Shown: positions 24,570 through 33,880, counted from the first letter of the stretch. The stretch is DNA of 64,000 bases from UBA935 sp031555615 (GCA_031555615.1 JAVBUF010000005.1:141064-205063); one strand, 5' to 3'. Numbers and translations are program-made. The notes: generated by a model not told the origin, from the sequence alone.

Positions 24570-25664
24570 ATGGATATTAAGATTAAAGAGGAGTTCAGGC
24601 AGCAGGCCATATGGCTTCATCAGAACTGTCCGGTAGTGGATGCCCATCTGGATCTGGCCGGTGAAATTTTATTGCGCTGCCAGGCCGGAGAAAAAGAAGT
24701 CATCAAAAACCATTATCTGGAGCATTTCAGACAAGCCGGAATCAATCTGGTAGTTTCTTCGATTTATGTAGATGATGTGATGCTTCCGGAAATGGGATTA
24801 CGCAATGCCCTGGATCAGATTAGTGCGCTGATTACAGATATCGAATCGGTTGCGGATGAAGTTATGTTAGTAAAGAGCAGTCGGGATTTGGAAATAGCGG
24901 CAGAATGTCAAAAGATCGGCATTCTGTTATACATGGAGGGGCTGGACTGTATTGGCGATGATTTGCGTCTGCTTCCGATTTTTTATGAGTTGGGAGTACG
25001 GGGAGCATCCCTCACATGGAGCCGCCGGAACCAGCTTGCCACCGGATGCTGTAAGGCAAGCGAAAAACGGCAGATCCGGGGCGGAATTTCCGCCGCCGGA
25101 CGGGAAGTAATCAAAGAACTGGAGCGGCGCTCCTGCTTTGTGGATGTCAGTCACTTAAATGATGAGGGGTTCCACCAGTTAGCTGAGATCAGCAGCAAGC
25201 CGTTTCTGGCAACCCATTCCAATGCCAGAGCCGTATATGACAGTTACCGTAATCTCACCGATGAGCAGATTATCAAGATTTGCCAAAGAGGCGGTATCAT
25301 TGGCATAAACGGCTGTTCCCTGATCGCCGGTTCAAAGGAACAGGGGAATCATCTTGAAATGTTATGTAAGCACATCGAATATATGGTACAATTAGCTGGA
25401 TGCAGCCATATCGGATATGGCTTTGACCTGTGTGATTCATACAGCCGGGCAGAGCCCAGGGTAAAATTTGAAGTGGCAGAAAATGATTGCCTGCGAAATC
25501 ACAGTGAGATGATTTTGGTGACAGCCGGGCTTTTACAGCGGGGAATGGACGAAAAAGACGTGAAAGCCATTATCGGCGGGAATTTTTATCGGTTCTTTCT
25601 ACAGATTTTGGAGCCATTGTCCGGTAGATATACACCTTGCATTAACCGGGAAAAAATCATATAA
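24570..25664 (+). CDS. Membrane dipeptidase, peptidase M19 family
   Basis: A 364-aa zinc dipeptidase of the renal dipeptidase type. The metal-binding sites are recognisable in order: VVDAHLDLA (His-x-Asp), MEGLD (bridging Glu), DVSHLND, ATHSNAR and YGFDLCDS. These enzymes hydrolyse dipeptides, including D-containing ones from the cell wall. The start MDIKIKEEFRQQ follows AGGAAAATAAT. It diverges from the EamA gene and is followed 45 bp later by a GGDEF gene. Confidence 0.93.
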   Translation: MDIKIKEEFRQQAIWLHQNCPVVDAHLDLAGEILLRCQAGEKEVIKNHYLEHFRQAGINLVVSSIYVDDVMLPEMGLRNALDQISALITDIESVADEVMLVKSSRDLEIAAECQKIGILLYMEGLDCIGDDLRLLPIFYELGVRGASLTWSRRNQLATGCCKASEKRQIRGGISAAGREVIKELERRSCFVDVSHLNDEGFHQLAEISSKPFLATHSNARAVYDSYRNLTDEQIIKICQRGGIIGINGCSLIAGSKEQGNHLEMLCKHIEYMVQLAGCSHIGYGFDLCDSYSRAEPRVKFEVAENDCLRNHSEMILVTAGLLQRGMDEKDVKAIIGGNFYRFFLQILEPLSGRYTPCINREKII

Positions 25665-25709
25665 TGAGGGTGTGTAAAAGTATTAAACGGAAGATATGAG
25701 GTATTGCGT

Positions 25710-26642
25710 ATGGACATGGAGATGACAAGAGAACAGTACCAGGACGAAATCAGAAATCTTGAGTACAAAATAAAATTAATGGAGGAACGTTACCGGATAC
25801 TGGTAGAAACCACCCAGGCACTTTTATTTGAATACACGCCTGAAAATGATACCATGGTTTTTTCTTATAACTTTCCGGATAACAAGGAGCGCCGGCAGAT
25901 TTCTCATTATTTTGAATTTTTAAAGCGGACGCCCCTGGTACATCCCGATCATGTGGCGAGATTTACCGATGTACTGCTGCGGGCATGTGAACGTCCCATG
26001 AGCGGCGAACTGGAATATTTAAGTAAGGTAACCACAGGTGAATATCAGTGGCATAAGACCTATTACAGCAGCATAGTGGATGCTACCGGCAGGGTGATCA
26101 GTGTACTGGGCAGGATTCACAATACCCATGAAACGGCCCTTCAGATGAAAGATATGATCAGCCGTCTGGAAACGGATGTTACCACCGGGCTGCTTAACAA
26201 GGATGCTGCCAAAAAGAGAATTGACCGATGGCTGTTGGATAACGCTACCGGTGAAGCCTATATGGTGATGATAGACCTGGATAATTTTAAGGCCATCAAC
26301 GATACTTATGGACATTCGGCCGGTGATGAAGTTTTAAAAGAATTTTCGAAACTGCTGCGGGAGCATTTTGGACATAAAAGTGTGCTGGCCCGTTTTGGCG
26401 GCGATGAATTTTTTGTATTTATTATGGGGAGTATGCTTTATTCTGTAGAGAATCAGGTAGATTCTTTCCTTGCCAAATTGGGGGGCGAATTCAACAGCAT
26501 GGAACAACCGGTGGAATGCAGCATTGGTATTACCACCAGACAAGATCGCAATGATGATTTTGAGGATATGTTCAATCGTGCGGATAATGCCATGTATATA
26601 GCCAAGAGGGCCGGAAAAAACCGATATCATGTATATCGCTGA
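25710..26642 (+). CDS. Diguanylate cyclase (PAS-GGDEF)
   Basis: A 310-aa soluble protein. A short coiled coil at the start is followed by a PAS-like sensor domain (about residues 25-145) and a GGDEF domain with the active-site motif GGDEF intact at residues 230-234 in ARFGGDEFFVF. It should make cyclic di-GMP. The usual inhibitory RxxD site, five residues before GGDEF, is absent (the segment reads HKSVLA), so product inhibition may be missing. ATG 25710 follows GAGG with about 8-base spacing; a TTG at 25704 is less likely. An HD-GYP protein that could degrade the product lies at 38835-39905. Confidence 0.92.
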   Translation: MDMEMTREQYQDEIRNLEYKIKLMEERYRILVETTQALLFEYTPENDTMVFSYNFPDNKERRQISHYFEFLKRTPLVHPDHVARFTDVLLRACERPMSGELEYLSKVTTGEYQWHKTYYSSIVDATGRVISVLGRIHNTHETALQMKDMISRLETDVTTGLLNKDAAKKRIDRWLLDNATGEAYMVMIDLDNFKAINDTYGHSAGDEVLKEFSKLLREHFGHKSVLARFGGDEFFVFIMGSMLYSVENQVDSFLAKLGGEFNSMEQPVECSIGITTRQDRNDDFEDMFNRADNAMYIAKRAGKNRYHVYR

Positions 26643-26660
26643 AAAATAGGGAGAGAGTAA

Positions 26661-27887
26661 ATGAATTATAGCGAAGCAATGGCAAAACTGGAGCAATACG
26701 GACAACAGCACCTTTTGCAGTATTATGATGATTTGAGTGCGGAAGAAAAAGGGGAGCTTTTGGATCAAATCGAAAGTACCAGCTTTGACGTACTAAATTC
26801 ACTGGATAATCGGGAGATTATGGATAACAAAGGCACCATTACACCATTGGCGGCAATGGAGCTTGCCCAGATTGAGGAATACCGGAGCCGGTTTGAGACA
26901 GTGGGATTGCAGGCAATCAAAGAAGGAAAGGTAGGAGCGGTACTGCTGGCCGGAGGAATGGGAACCCGCCTGGGTTCGGATGACCCCAAAGGAATGTATG
27001 ATATCGGACTTACGAGACCGGTTTATATCTTTCAGCGGTTAGTAGAAAATTTGTTGGAAGTGGTAAAACAGGCAGATGCCTGGGTGCCCTTTTATATTAT
27101 GACCAGTGACAAGAACCACCGGGTTACGGTAGAGTTTTTTGAAAAACATGATTACTTTGGCTACAAAAAAGAGTATGTAACTTTCTTTATGCAGGATATG
27201 GCTCCGGCATCTGACTATAACGGAAAAGTTTTTTTGGAAGAAAAGGGAAAGATTTCCACTTCTCCTAACGGTAACGGTGGTTGGTATTCTTCCATGCATA
27301 AATGGGGAGTAGCCGAAAAAGCGGCCAGTCAGGGTGTGGAATGGTTAAATGTTTTTTCGGTAGATAATGTATTGCAAAGAATAGCGGACCCCTGTTTTAT
27401 TGGGGCAACTATTTCAAGACAGTGTGTAGTAGGAGCTAAGGTAGTGCGTAAAAATGCACCCGATGAAAAAGTCGGGGTTATGTGTCTGGAGGACGGAAAA
27501 CCCTCCATCATAGAGTATTATGATCTGACAGATGAATTGATGGAAGCCAAAGATGCCAAAGGCAATCCGGCTTATAACTTCGGTGTAATCTTAAACTATC
27601 TGTTCCATACCCAAAGCCTGGAAGAAATCAGACGTAAGCAGCTGCCGATGCATGTGGTAGAGAAAAAGATTTCTTATCTGGATGAAAACGGTGAGCAGGT
27701 GAAGCCGGATAAGCCGAACGGATATAAGTATGAGCAGCTGGTACTGGACATGATTCATGAGTTGGATAGTTGTCTTCCATTTGAAGTGGTACGCAGCAAG
27801 GAGTTTGCCCCCATTAAAAACAAGACCGGGGTAGATTCTGTGGATACCGCGAGAGAACTTTGCAAAGAAAATGAAATTGAACTATGA
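26661..27887 (+). CDS. UDP-sugar pyrophosphorylase, UDPGP family
   Basis: A 408-aa nucleotidyltransferase. The uridyl-binding loop LLAGGMGTRLGSDDPKGMYD at about residues 95-115 and EKVGVMCLEDGKPSIIEYYDL are characteristic of eukaryote-type UDP-N-acetylglucosamine or UDP-glucose pyrophosphorylases, which are found in many Clostridia. It makes a UDP-sugar from UTP and a sugar-1-phosphate. It starts 18 bp after the GGDEF gene behind GGGAGAG and is followed by galE, so the pair may supply UDP-glucose/galactose or the N-acetyl forms. The exact sugar cannot be told from sequence alone. Confidence 0.9.
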   Translation: MNYSEAMAKLEQYGQQHLLQYYDDLSAEEKGELLDQIESTSFDVLNSLDNREIMDNKGTITPLAAMELAQIEEYRSRFETVGLQAIKEGKVGAVLLAGGMGTRLGSDDPKGMYDIGLTRPVYIFQRLVENLLEVVKQADAWVPFYIMTSDKNHRVTVEFFEKHDYFGYKKEYVTFFMQDMAPASDYNGKVFLEEKGKISTSPNGNGGWYSSMHKWGVAEKAASQGVEWLNVFSVDNVLQRIADPCFIGATISRQCVVGAKVVRKNAPDEKVGVMCLEDGKPSIIEYYDLTDELMEAKDAKGNPAYNFGVILNYLFHTQSLEEIRRKQLPMHVVEKKISYLDENGEQVKPDKPNGYKYEQLVLDMIHELDSCLPFEVVRSKEFAPIKNKTGVDSVDTARELCKENEIEL

Positions 27888-27940
27888 TATAACATTTTGA
27901 ATGATAAGAGCAACATTAACATCTTGAAAGTAATGCTGTT

Positions 27941-27975
27941 AAAAGTATAAACTTAGAATATAGGTTTATACTTTT
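27941..27975 (+). promoter_or_regulatory. Inverted repeat upstream of galE
   Basis: AAAAGTATAAAC (27941-27952) and GTTTATACTTTT (27964-27975) are perfect complements around an 11-base spacer. It could be a terminator of the preceding gene (AT-rich, T-ending) or an operator for galE. Confidence 0.55.
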
Positions 27976-28000
27976 AAACATTTTTAATGGAGGAAGAAGA

Positions 28001-29014
28001 ATGACTATTTTAGTGACAGGCGGTGCCGGATATATCGGCAGCCATACCGTGATTGAATTGCAAAATGCAGGCTATGACGTAGTGATACTGGATAATCTCA
28101 GCAATGCCAGCGAGAAAAGTCTGGAGCGCGTAAAGGCCATTACCGGAAAGGATGTAACTTTTTACAAGGCAGATATTTTGGATCGAGAAGCCTTGGAAAA
28201 GATTTTTACTAAGGAAAAGATCGATGCCTGTATTCATTTTGCCGGATTAAAAGCCGTAGGCGAATCAGTGGCCAAGCCATGGGAATATTATGAAAATAAT
28301 ATTGCCGGCACCTTGACCCTGGTGGATGTCATGAGAAAACATGATGTTAAAAATATTATTTTTTCTTCATCAGCAACAGTGTACGGTGATCCTGCCATGA
28401 TCCCTATTACGGAAGAGTGCCCCAAAGGCCAGTGTACCAATCCTTACGGATGGACCAAATCCATGTTGGAACAGGTTTTATCCGATATGCAGAAAGCCGA
28501 TCCGGAATGGAACGTAATCCTTCTTCGTTATTTTAATCCTATCGGAGCACATAAAAGCGGAACCATCGGAGAAAATCCTAACGGCATTCCCAATAACCTG
28601 ATGCCCTATATTACCCAGGTAGCAGTAGGTAAGCTCAAGGAACTGGGGGTATTTGGAGATGATTATGATACTCCTGACGGAACCGGAGTCCGGGATTATA
28701 TTCATGTGGTTGATCTGGCAGCAGGTCATGTGAAAGCCTTGAAGAAGATCGAAGAAAAAGCCGGACTGTGTGTCTACAATCTGGGAACCGGAATAGGCTA
28801 CAGTGTTCTGGATATTGTCAGGAATTTTGAAGAAGCAACCGGCGTAAAAATTCCCTATGTCATTAAGGAAAGAAGACCCGGTGATATAGCCACCTGTTAT
28901 TCCAATGCAGAGAAGGCAAAGCGGGAATTGGGCTGGGAGGCACAGAACGGAATCAAAGAAATGTGTGCGGATTCCTGGAACTGGCAAAGTAATAACCCCA
29001 ATGGGTATGAATAA
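28001..29014 (+). CDS. galE: UDP-glucose 4-epimerase
   Basis: A 337-aa short-chain dehydrogenase/reductase enzyme of the Leloir pathway. It has the NAD-binding GGAGYIGSH at the N-terminus, the SSSATVYG strand, the catalytic YGWTK (Tyr-x3-Lys), and the family motifs RYFNPIGAH and GVRDYIHVVDLA. The length is normal. The ATG follows GGAGGAAGA. Located after the UDP-sugar pyrophosphorylase with a 113-bp gap holding an inverted repeat. Confidence 0.97.
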   Translation: MTILVTGGAGYIGSHTVIELQNAGYDVVILDNLSNASEKSLERVKAITGKDVTFYKADILDREALEKIFTKEKIDACIHFAGLKAVGESVAKPWEYYENNIAGTLTLVDVMRKHDVKNIIFSSSATVYGDPAMIPITEECPKGQCTNPYGWTKSMLEQVLSDMQKADPEWNVILLRYFNPIGAHKSGTIGENPNGIPNNLMPYITQVAVGKLKELGVFGDDYDTPDGTGVRDYIHVVDLAAGHVKALKKIEEKAGLCVYNLGTGIGYSVLDIVRNFEEATGVKIPYVIKERRPGDIATCYSNAEKAKRELGWEAQNGIKEMCADSWNWQSNNPNGYE

Positions 29015-29032
29015 AGCTATAACAATAGAATC

Positions 29033-29078
29033 ATCAGAAAAGCCGCGTTGTCTGGATTAGATAAGCGGCTTTTCTGAT
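29033..29078 (+). terminator. Terminator hairpin after galE
   Basis: ATCAGAAAAGCCGC pairs perfectly with GCGGCTTTTCTGAT around an 18-base loop; the T run lies within the 3' arm. Confidence 0.75.
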
Positions 29079-29246
29079 AGCCTGTCACTATGCTGATAGT
29101 CTATGTTGCTGTTTACTGGCTTGCCAGTGAAGTAACAGGATATAATGATTATGTAAAAAAACAAGATTTTTTGTTGTTTTTTAAACAGAATTATGCTATC
29201 TTTAAATGTAGACAAATAATCGATAAAGCATGGAAATAGATAAATA

Positions 29247-30830
29247 ATGGACAAAATCAGCTTGAAAAAACAGAATAGTTTTTCTGACATATTAAGTGAA
29301 ATGACATTCTTGTTTACCGGAACGGAATATCAAGAGTTTGGTAATGCTGCAGAAAAATCTCTTGCCTTGTTGGGAAGACACCTGGAGGCGGACCGGGCAT
29401 CCATTTGGAAGAACTTCGAATCAAATGGTGAAATACAATGTTCCAGGCTTTATCAATGGTCGGGGGAAGCCGAAAATGTGTCTGCCAATAATCAGAATAT
29501 ACCGATTAAGATTGGCAAAGAGTGTTGGGGATTTATTAGCCTTGAGAAACAGGGGATCCCAATTATACTGGAAGAGCAGACCAAACGGGACATCGAGGCA
29601 GCCGGACTTTTGTTAGCATCTGCCGTTATTCAAAACCAGATCATTAAAAATGTAATCATGGAAAAGGAAGAAGCTATTTCCGGAAGTGAAGCTAAGAGCC
29701 GATTTTTGGCAAATATGAGTCATGAGATCCGTACTCCGCTGAATGCAATTATGGGAATGACCGTCATTGCCCTGAAAGAAAGAGATTGCGAAAAGACAGA
29801 AGAGTGTCTGCAAAAAATAAACAATGCATCCAGACATTTGCACAGAATCATTAATAATGTTCTTGATGTTTCCAAGATTGAAGCACAAAAATTTGAACTT
29901 GCCCCTGCTGCATTTGATTTCCGAAAAATGATACAAAAAGTCCAGGAAATGACAGCATCAAGAGCAGCGGAAAATAATCAGGAACTATTAGTTAAAATCG
30001 CGGAAGAGATTCCGGTCTGTGTTGTGGCGGATGAAGTCCGGCTGACCCAGATTGTTACAAACCTTTTATCAAATGCTTTTAAATTTTCCGAATATGGGGA
30101 AACGGTAGAACTTAACATAAGCCTGCTTGCAGAGACGGAAAATCGTATGCAGCTGCAAGCTGTTGTTACAGATCATGGAATAGGCATTGCAGAGGAGCAG
30201 GTACATCGCCTTTTTCGTGAATTTGAACAGGCAGATAAAGGCATTGCGGCAGCCTACGGCGGAACCGGATTGGGTTTAGCCATTAGCAAAAATATTGTCG
30301 AATTAATGGATGGACATATCAGTGTGGTAAGTGAGCCGGGGAAAGGCAGTACATTTACTTTTGATATCTGGGTTGATAAAGCACAGTCCAACGATATCGA
30401 TACATACGAAGAATATCTGACAGAGTTAGCTCAGGAGGATTTAACCGGTTATACTTTTCTGGTGGTGGAGGATATCGAAGTAAATCGGGAAATCCTGATA
30501 GAATTTTTAAAAAATACCGGAGTTGTTTGTGAAAGTGCAGAAAATGGTCAGGAAGCAGTGGAAAAATTTACGGCCAATCCAGGGAAATATGATCTGATCC
30601 TGATGGACGTGTTAATGCCGGTTATGAACGGGATACAGGCAACCATCAAAATAAGAGCCATTGAAGAAAGTAAACAGGTACAACACAAAGGTGTGCCTAT
30701 TATCGCATTAACAGCCAGTGCTTTTACCGAAGATGTGGAAGAATGCCTGCGGAGTGGTATGAATGATCATATTGCAAAACCCATTGAGTACAGAGACTTT
30801 ATGACAAAAATTATGAAAAACTTAAAATAA
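29247..30830 (+). CDS. Hybrid sensor histidine kinase/response regulator
   Basis: A 527-aa soluble kinase without membrane helices. Residues about 1-130 look like a GAF-type sensor region. HisKA follows with His159 in ANMSHEIRTPLNAIMGM, then an HATPase domain (LLSNAFKFSEYG, GTGLGLAISKNIV), and finally a receiver domain with phosphoacceptor Asp454 in LILMDVLMPVMNG and a conserved Lys in IAKPIEY. No output domain is fused, so phosphate must pass to another protein, perhaps an unlinked Hpt or response regulator. The ATG at 29247 lacks a clear ribosome binding site. A similar but larger kinase lies at the right end of the window. Confidence 0.92.
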   Translation: MDKISLKKQNSFSDILSEMTFLFTGTEYQEFGNAAEKSLALLGRHLEADRASIWKNFESNGEIQCSRLYQWSGEAENVSANNQNIPIKIGKECWGFISLEKQGIPIILEEQTKRDIEAAGLLLASAVIQNQIIKNVIMEKEEAISGSEAKSRFLANMSHEIRTPLNAIMGMTVIALKERDCEKTEECLQKINNASRHLHRIINNVLDVSKIEAQKFELAPAAFDFRKMIQKVQEMTASRAAENNQELLVKIAEEIPVCVVADEVRLTQIVTNLLSNAFKFSEYGETVELNISLLAETENRMQLQAVVTDHGIGIAEEQVHRLFREFEQADKGIAAAYGGTGLGLAISKNIVELMDGHISVVSEPGKGSTFTFDIWVDKAQSNDIDTYEEYLTELAQEDLTGYTFLVVEDIEVNREILIEFLKNTGVVCESAENGQEAVEKFTANPGKYDLILMDVLMPVMNGIQATIKIRAIEESKQVQHKGVPIIALTASAFTEDVEECLRSGMNDHIAKPIEYRDFMTKIMKNLK

Positions 30831-30844
30831 ATCGTTAAATGCAG

Positions 30845-30881
30845 AAAAGCCAACATATCCGTTTCGATAGTTGGCTTTTGC
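30845..30881 (+). terminator. Terminator after the hybrid kinase
   Basis: AAAAGCCAAC (30845-30854) pairs perfectly with GTTGGCTTTT (30870-30879), with T residues at the 3' end. Confidence 0.8.
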
Positions 30882-30937
30882 TTAATTTTACCCTTGCGCC
30901 GACAGGTTTGCCGGTGGGATTATTTCATGTTTTTTGT

Positions 30938-31588
30938 TTAAGCAACAAATTGATACATAAAGATAAAATGGCATATGCTTCCGCCCATTACAAAAAGATG
31001 GAAGATTTCGTGGGAGCCAAAATGGGAATGCTTTGAATTAAAGATTGGAAGCTTCAAAGCGTAGATAACGCCCCCCACAGTATAAATAATGCCGCCGGCC
31101 AGAAGCCACATGATTCCGGCAGCAGGAAGCGTATTCCACAGGGGACCGAAGACTGCCACACAAACCCAGCCCATAGCAATATAGATGACTGATGAAAACC
31201 ATTTGGGACAGGTAATCCAAAGCGCTTTTATGGTCATGCCGATAATGGCAATAGACCAAACGACGATTAGCAGAGTGACCCCTAATTTCCCATCCAGAAC
31301 GATCAGACAAATGGGAGTATAGGAACCGGCAATCAGGACAAAGATCATCATATGATCGATTTTTCTGAACACTTTCAAAATGTTGTCAGAAACTGAAAGA
31401 GAATGATAAGTAGCACTGGCTCCATAAAGCAACACCATGGTCAGCATAAAAACCGATAGAGCCGCCTGAGCCAGCGAATCAGGTTCCGCTGAGGCTTTTA
31501 TCAGCAATGGTGTTGAAGCTAAGAGAGCCATGATCATTCCGATAAAATGAGTAATTGCACTTCCGGGTTCTCGAATTGTAATCTGCAT
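30938..31588 (-). CDS. Hemolysin III/YqfA-type membrane protein (PAQR family)
   Basis: A 216-aa protein with about seven membrane helices. It keeps the family histidines: ATYHSLS near the N-terminus, FRKIDHMMIF, and SHEIFHLFVMGGSICHF near the C-terminus, which form the zinc-hydrolase-like site of the PAQR superfamily. The start at 31588 follows GGAGGTGCTTT; the longer in-frame start at 31606 includes that ribosome binding site. Bacterial members are linked to membrane lipid homeostasis; the haemolysin name is historical. Confidence 0.92.
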   Translation of the reverse strand: MQITIREPGSAITHFIGMIMALLASTPLLIKASAEPDSLAQAALSVFMLTMVLLYGASATYHSLSVSDNILKVFRKIDHMMIFVLIAGSYTPICLIVLDGKLGVTLLIVVWSIAIIGMTIKALWITCPKWFSSVIYIAMGWVCVAVFGPLWNTLPAAGIMWLLAGGIIYTVGGVIYALKLPIFNSKHSHFGSHEIFHLFVMGGSICHFIFMYQFVA

Positions 31589-31689
31589 AAAGCACCTCCA
31601 AAACACATAACGTAGTTATGAATACTACATAATCTATATAATGATACTATAACATATTATTTCCGGTGTCAAGATTTTTTATACAAAAA

Positions 31690-31716
31690 AAGATTAAATC
31701 GGAACGATTTAATCTT
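31690..31716 (-). terminator. Terminator overlapping the 3' end of the small unknown gene
   Basis: AAGATTAAATCG and CGATTTAATCTT are perfect complements around a three-base loop. Read on the minus strand a run of T follows. The stop codon of the minus-strand gene lies inside the stem. Confidence 0.8.
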
Positions 31717-31975
31717 CTTCAAGAATTTGGATTTCCAAATAGTCAAAATCAATTGTTTCAATAAAATTGTCTTGCAGAAAACGGGTTTTACTATGCCTCT
31801 TAAAATCCTCAATGGTTGATTCAAGCCAAATCGGTTTGCCTAAATCGAACTGATAACAAATATCTTCTAAAGCCTGAAAGATTTTCCGGGTTCGGGTTTC
31901 GGAATCAGAATTACAGATAACGGTGTCCTTTAATAAACGATTGTCTTTAAAAACTTTACCCCATAAACGAAACAT
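31709..31975 (-). CDS. Conserved-looking small protein of unknown function
   Basis: An 88-aa acidic protein starting MFRLWGKVFKDNRLLKDTVI and ending IDFDYLEIQILEED. I recognise no named domain. The gene has a good ribosome binding site (GAAAGGCAGGGTATT region just upstream on the minus strand) and its own terminator, so it is likely real. It faces the alarmone synthetase gene divergently, with a 236-bp gap between them. Confidence 0.7.
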   Translation of the reverse strand: MFRLWGKVFKDNRLLKDTVICNSDSETRTRKIFQALEDICYQFDLGKPIWLESTIEDFKRHSKTRFLQDNFIETIDFDYLEIQILEED

Positions 31976-32130
31976 TCCAATACCCTGCCTTTCTTATTTG
32001 AGTTTTATGATAACATAGGTGCATACTTTTGGCAATCGAGTCATATATATAGTAATGCGGCGCGCGCAAAACACAAAACATGGTAAACCTTACAATAATA
32101 ATTAAGAAATCATAAAATATTTGTGTAAAG

Positions 32131-32159
32131 TGTACATTTATCCCAAAGTGTGATATAAT
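32131..32159 (+). promoter_or_regulatory. Promoter of the alarmone synthetase gene
   Basis: TGTACA (32131-32136), 17-bp spacer, and consensus TATAAT (32154-32159), about 52 bp upstream of the start codon. Confidence 0.65.
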
Positions 32160-32211
32160 ATAAACAAATATATTAATGTAATTATTTTAGAGGTAACAAG
32201 GCGGAATAAAA

Positions 32212-32856
32212 ATGGAATTAAGAGTTGAAAGAGACAGTGATGTCGATAATTGGAAAGAGGTTATACTGATTTACAGTTCGGCATTGAAACAGATTTCCAT
32301 GAAATTGGAAATCTTAAATGATGAGTTTCAGCATGTACACAGATATAACCCCATCGAACATATTAAATCAAGAATCAAGACATCAGAAAGTATTGTTAAG
32401 AAATTAAAGAAAAACGGATATGAGTCTACCATCAAGAACATGGTACAGCATGTTAACGATATTGCCGGCATCAGGGTCATCTGTTCCTTCACCTCGGATA
32501 TTTATCAGATTGCGGAGATGATTAGTCATCAAACTGATATCAGAGTGTTAGGGGTAAAGGATTACATCATTCATCCTAAAGAAAGCGGGTATAAAAGTTA
32601 TCACATGCTTGTATCGGTACCGGTATATCTGTCGGACCGCATTGTAGATACTAAGGTGGAGATTCAGATCCGTACTGTTGCAATGGATTTTTGGGCCAGC
32701 CTGGAGCACAAGATCCATTACAAGTTTGAAGGTAATGCACCGGCGCATTTTCAGGAGGAATTAACGGAATGTGCGAGGATGGTTTCCGAACTGGATGCTA
32801 AAATGCTATCCTTAAATAATGAAATACTTCAAATTGAGAATGAGCAGGGAATTTAA
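32212..32856 (+). CDS. Small alarmone synthetase (RelQ-like GTP pyrophosphokinase)
   Basis: A 214-aa RelA/SpoT-homology synthetase without hydrolase, TGS or ACT domains. Diagnostic segments are HIKSRIKTSESIVKKLKK, the catalytic VNDIAGIRVIC, KESGYKSYHMLVSVP and the EVQIRT-like VEIQIRTVAMDFWASLEHKIHYK. It transfers pyrophosphate from ATP to GTP or GDP, raising (p)ppGpp in stress. The length is that of RelQ/YjbM-type enzymes. A perfect palindromic terminator overlaps its stop. Confidence 0.93.
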   Translation: MELRVERDSDVDNWKEVILIYSSALKQISMKLEILNDEFQHVHRYNPIEHIKSRIKTSESIVKKLKKNGYESTIKNMVQHVNDIAGIRVICSFTSDIYQIAEMISHQTDIRVLGVKDYIIHPKESGYKSYHMLVSVPVYLSDRIVDTKVEIQIRTVAMDFWASLEHKIHYKFEGNAPAHFQEELTECARMVSELDAKMLSLNNEILQIENEQGI

Positions 32857-32867
32857 TTCCCTGCTCA
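32841..32867 (+). terminator. Palindromic terminator overlapping the stop codon
   Basis: A perfect 27-base palindrome built on GAGCAGGGAATT and AATTCCCTGCTC covers the TAA of the alarmone synthetase and is followed by TTTTAT. Confidence 0.8.
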
Positions 32868-33246
32868 TTTTATGCTGTCGATGCGAATGGCATAGTTGCT
32901 AAAAAGATTGGTAAAAGCCCTATAAATGAGGAGTGCCCCGATGTATCGCTACATCGAGGCTATTATGAAAAAATTTATCTATGTGTAATGAAATCATTAC
33001 GCAACTGTCTGTTAAGATGTTATTAGTATAACAATCAAATATGTACAAATTATGAACGGCGTGTAAAAATATAGTTAATTTTCATATAGGTTTCTGACAT
33101 ATTTAAAAATATTTATACATTATGCACAAAAACAAAGAATTTATGTTAGTTGAAAAAAAAAGAATAAAATGATAAAATTAATATTATTGTGTAGTTAATG
33201 GTTGATTTTTGGGAAAGCGGTAGGAAAAATGTTTGGAGGAAAGATA
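32868..33246. other. Intergenic region with a possible short ORF
   Basis: A gap of about 380 bp before the coiled-coil gene. It holds the small ORF listed at 32941-32988 with an embedded palindrome; the rest is very AT-rich with no gene that I can support. Confidence 0.5.
32941..32988 (+). CDS. Possible 15-aa peptide ORF with embedded palindrome
   Basis: MYRYIEAIMKKFIYV is preceded by GAGGAG (32928-32933) at 7-base spacing. Its first codons contain the perfect stem CGATGTA/TACATCG (32939-32956), followed by GAGGCTATT, which echoes the GGCTATT core of the two leaders at 14908 and 16414. It may be a leader or simply a repeat element. Confidence 0.35.
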   Translation: MYRYIEAIMKKFIYV

Positions 33247-33861
33247 ATGGACAGCTTTGTGGATAAAATTGCGCAGAAAATCAATGCGCAGGATATGATA
33301 CGCGCCAATGCGGAAGCGGAGGCAGCGGAAATGAACCGTCTGAAAAATCAGGCGGGGCAGATGAAACAGCAATTAGACCAATATGATTTGTGTATGCAGG
33401 AGATGCGTAAGCTTAATCTGCGCAATGCAGAAAGTGCCCAGGCGATCCAGGATTTGACGGGGAATGCCCAGACCATACAGGCAATGATCCAAAATGACAC
33501 TGTGGCAGCAAGAGATAAGATGGACAAGCTGGCGGCAGAATGCATTGCCAAAATAAATGCCATTCAGGCTGAGGATAGCGGAAAAGAAGAAATTTTAGTC
33601 AAACTGGAAGAGCTGCAAACGGCATTTTCCGCTTATAAAGAAGAGTCCGAAGAGATGGTACATAAGGAAAATGTAAAAGTATACCGTAATGTCCAGGCAG
33701 CAATGGTGGAGGAATTGGAAAAACAGTCTCAGGAACTCTTGCGTGCCCAGGAAAATACAGCAAGTAAGAGTAAGGGAGTTTTGCCGGTGGTAATTATTTC
33801 TCTGATTGTCGGTCTGGCTAATATGGGCTTATTGATTGCCCACGTTTTTGGTATTTTTTAA
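33247..33861 (+). CDS. Coiled-coil protein with C-terminal membrane anchor, function unknown
   Basis: A 204-aa protein. Residues about 10-175 are rich in Ala, Glu, Gln and Lys with heptad-like spacing (AEAEAAEMNRLKNQAGQMKQ), consistent with a long coiled coil. The last 22 residues (VVIISLIVGLANMGLLIAHVF) form a single membrane helix, making it a tail-anchored protein. I recognise no named family. The start at 33247 follows GGAGGAAAGATA; earlier in-frame codons (TTG 33202, ATG 33229) come before that site. The next gene follows within 20 bp. Confidence 0.8.
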   Translation: MDSFVDKIAQKINAQDMIRANAEAEAAEMNRLKNQAGQMKQQLDQYDLCMQEMRKLNLRNAESAQAIQDLTGNAQTIQAMIQNDTVAARDKMDKLAAECIAKINAIQAEDSGKEEILVKLEELQTAFSAYKEESEEMVHKENVKVYRNVQAAMVEELEKQSQELLRAQENTASKSKGVLPVVIISLIVGLANMGLLIAHVFGIF

Positions 33862-33880
33862 GAAAGGCATGGTTAATCAT

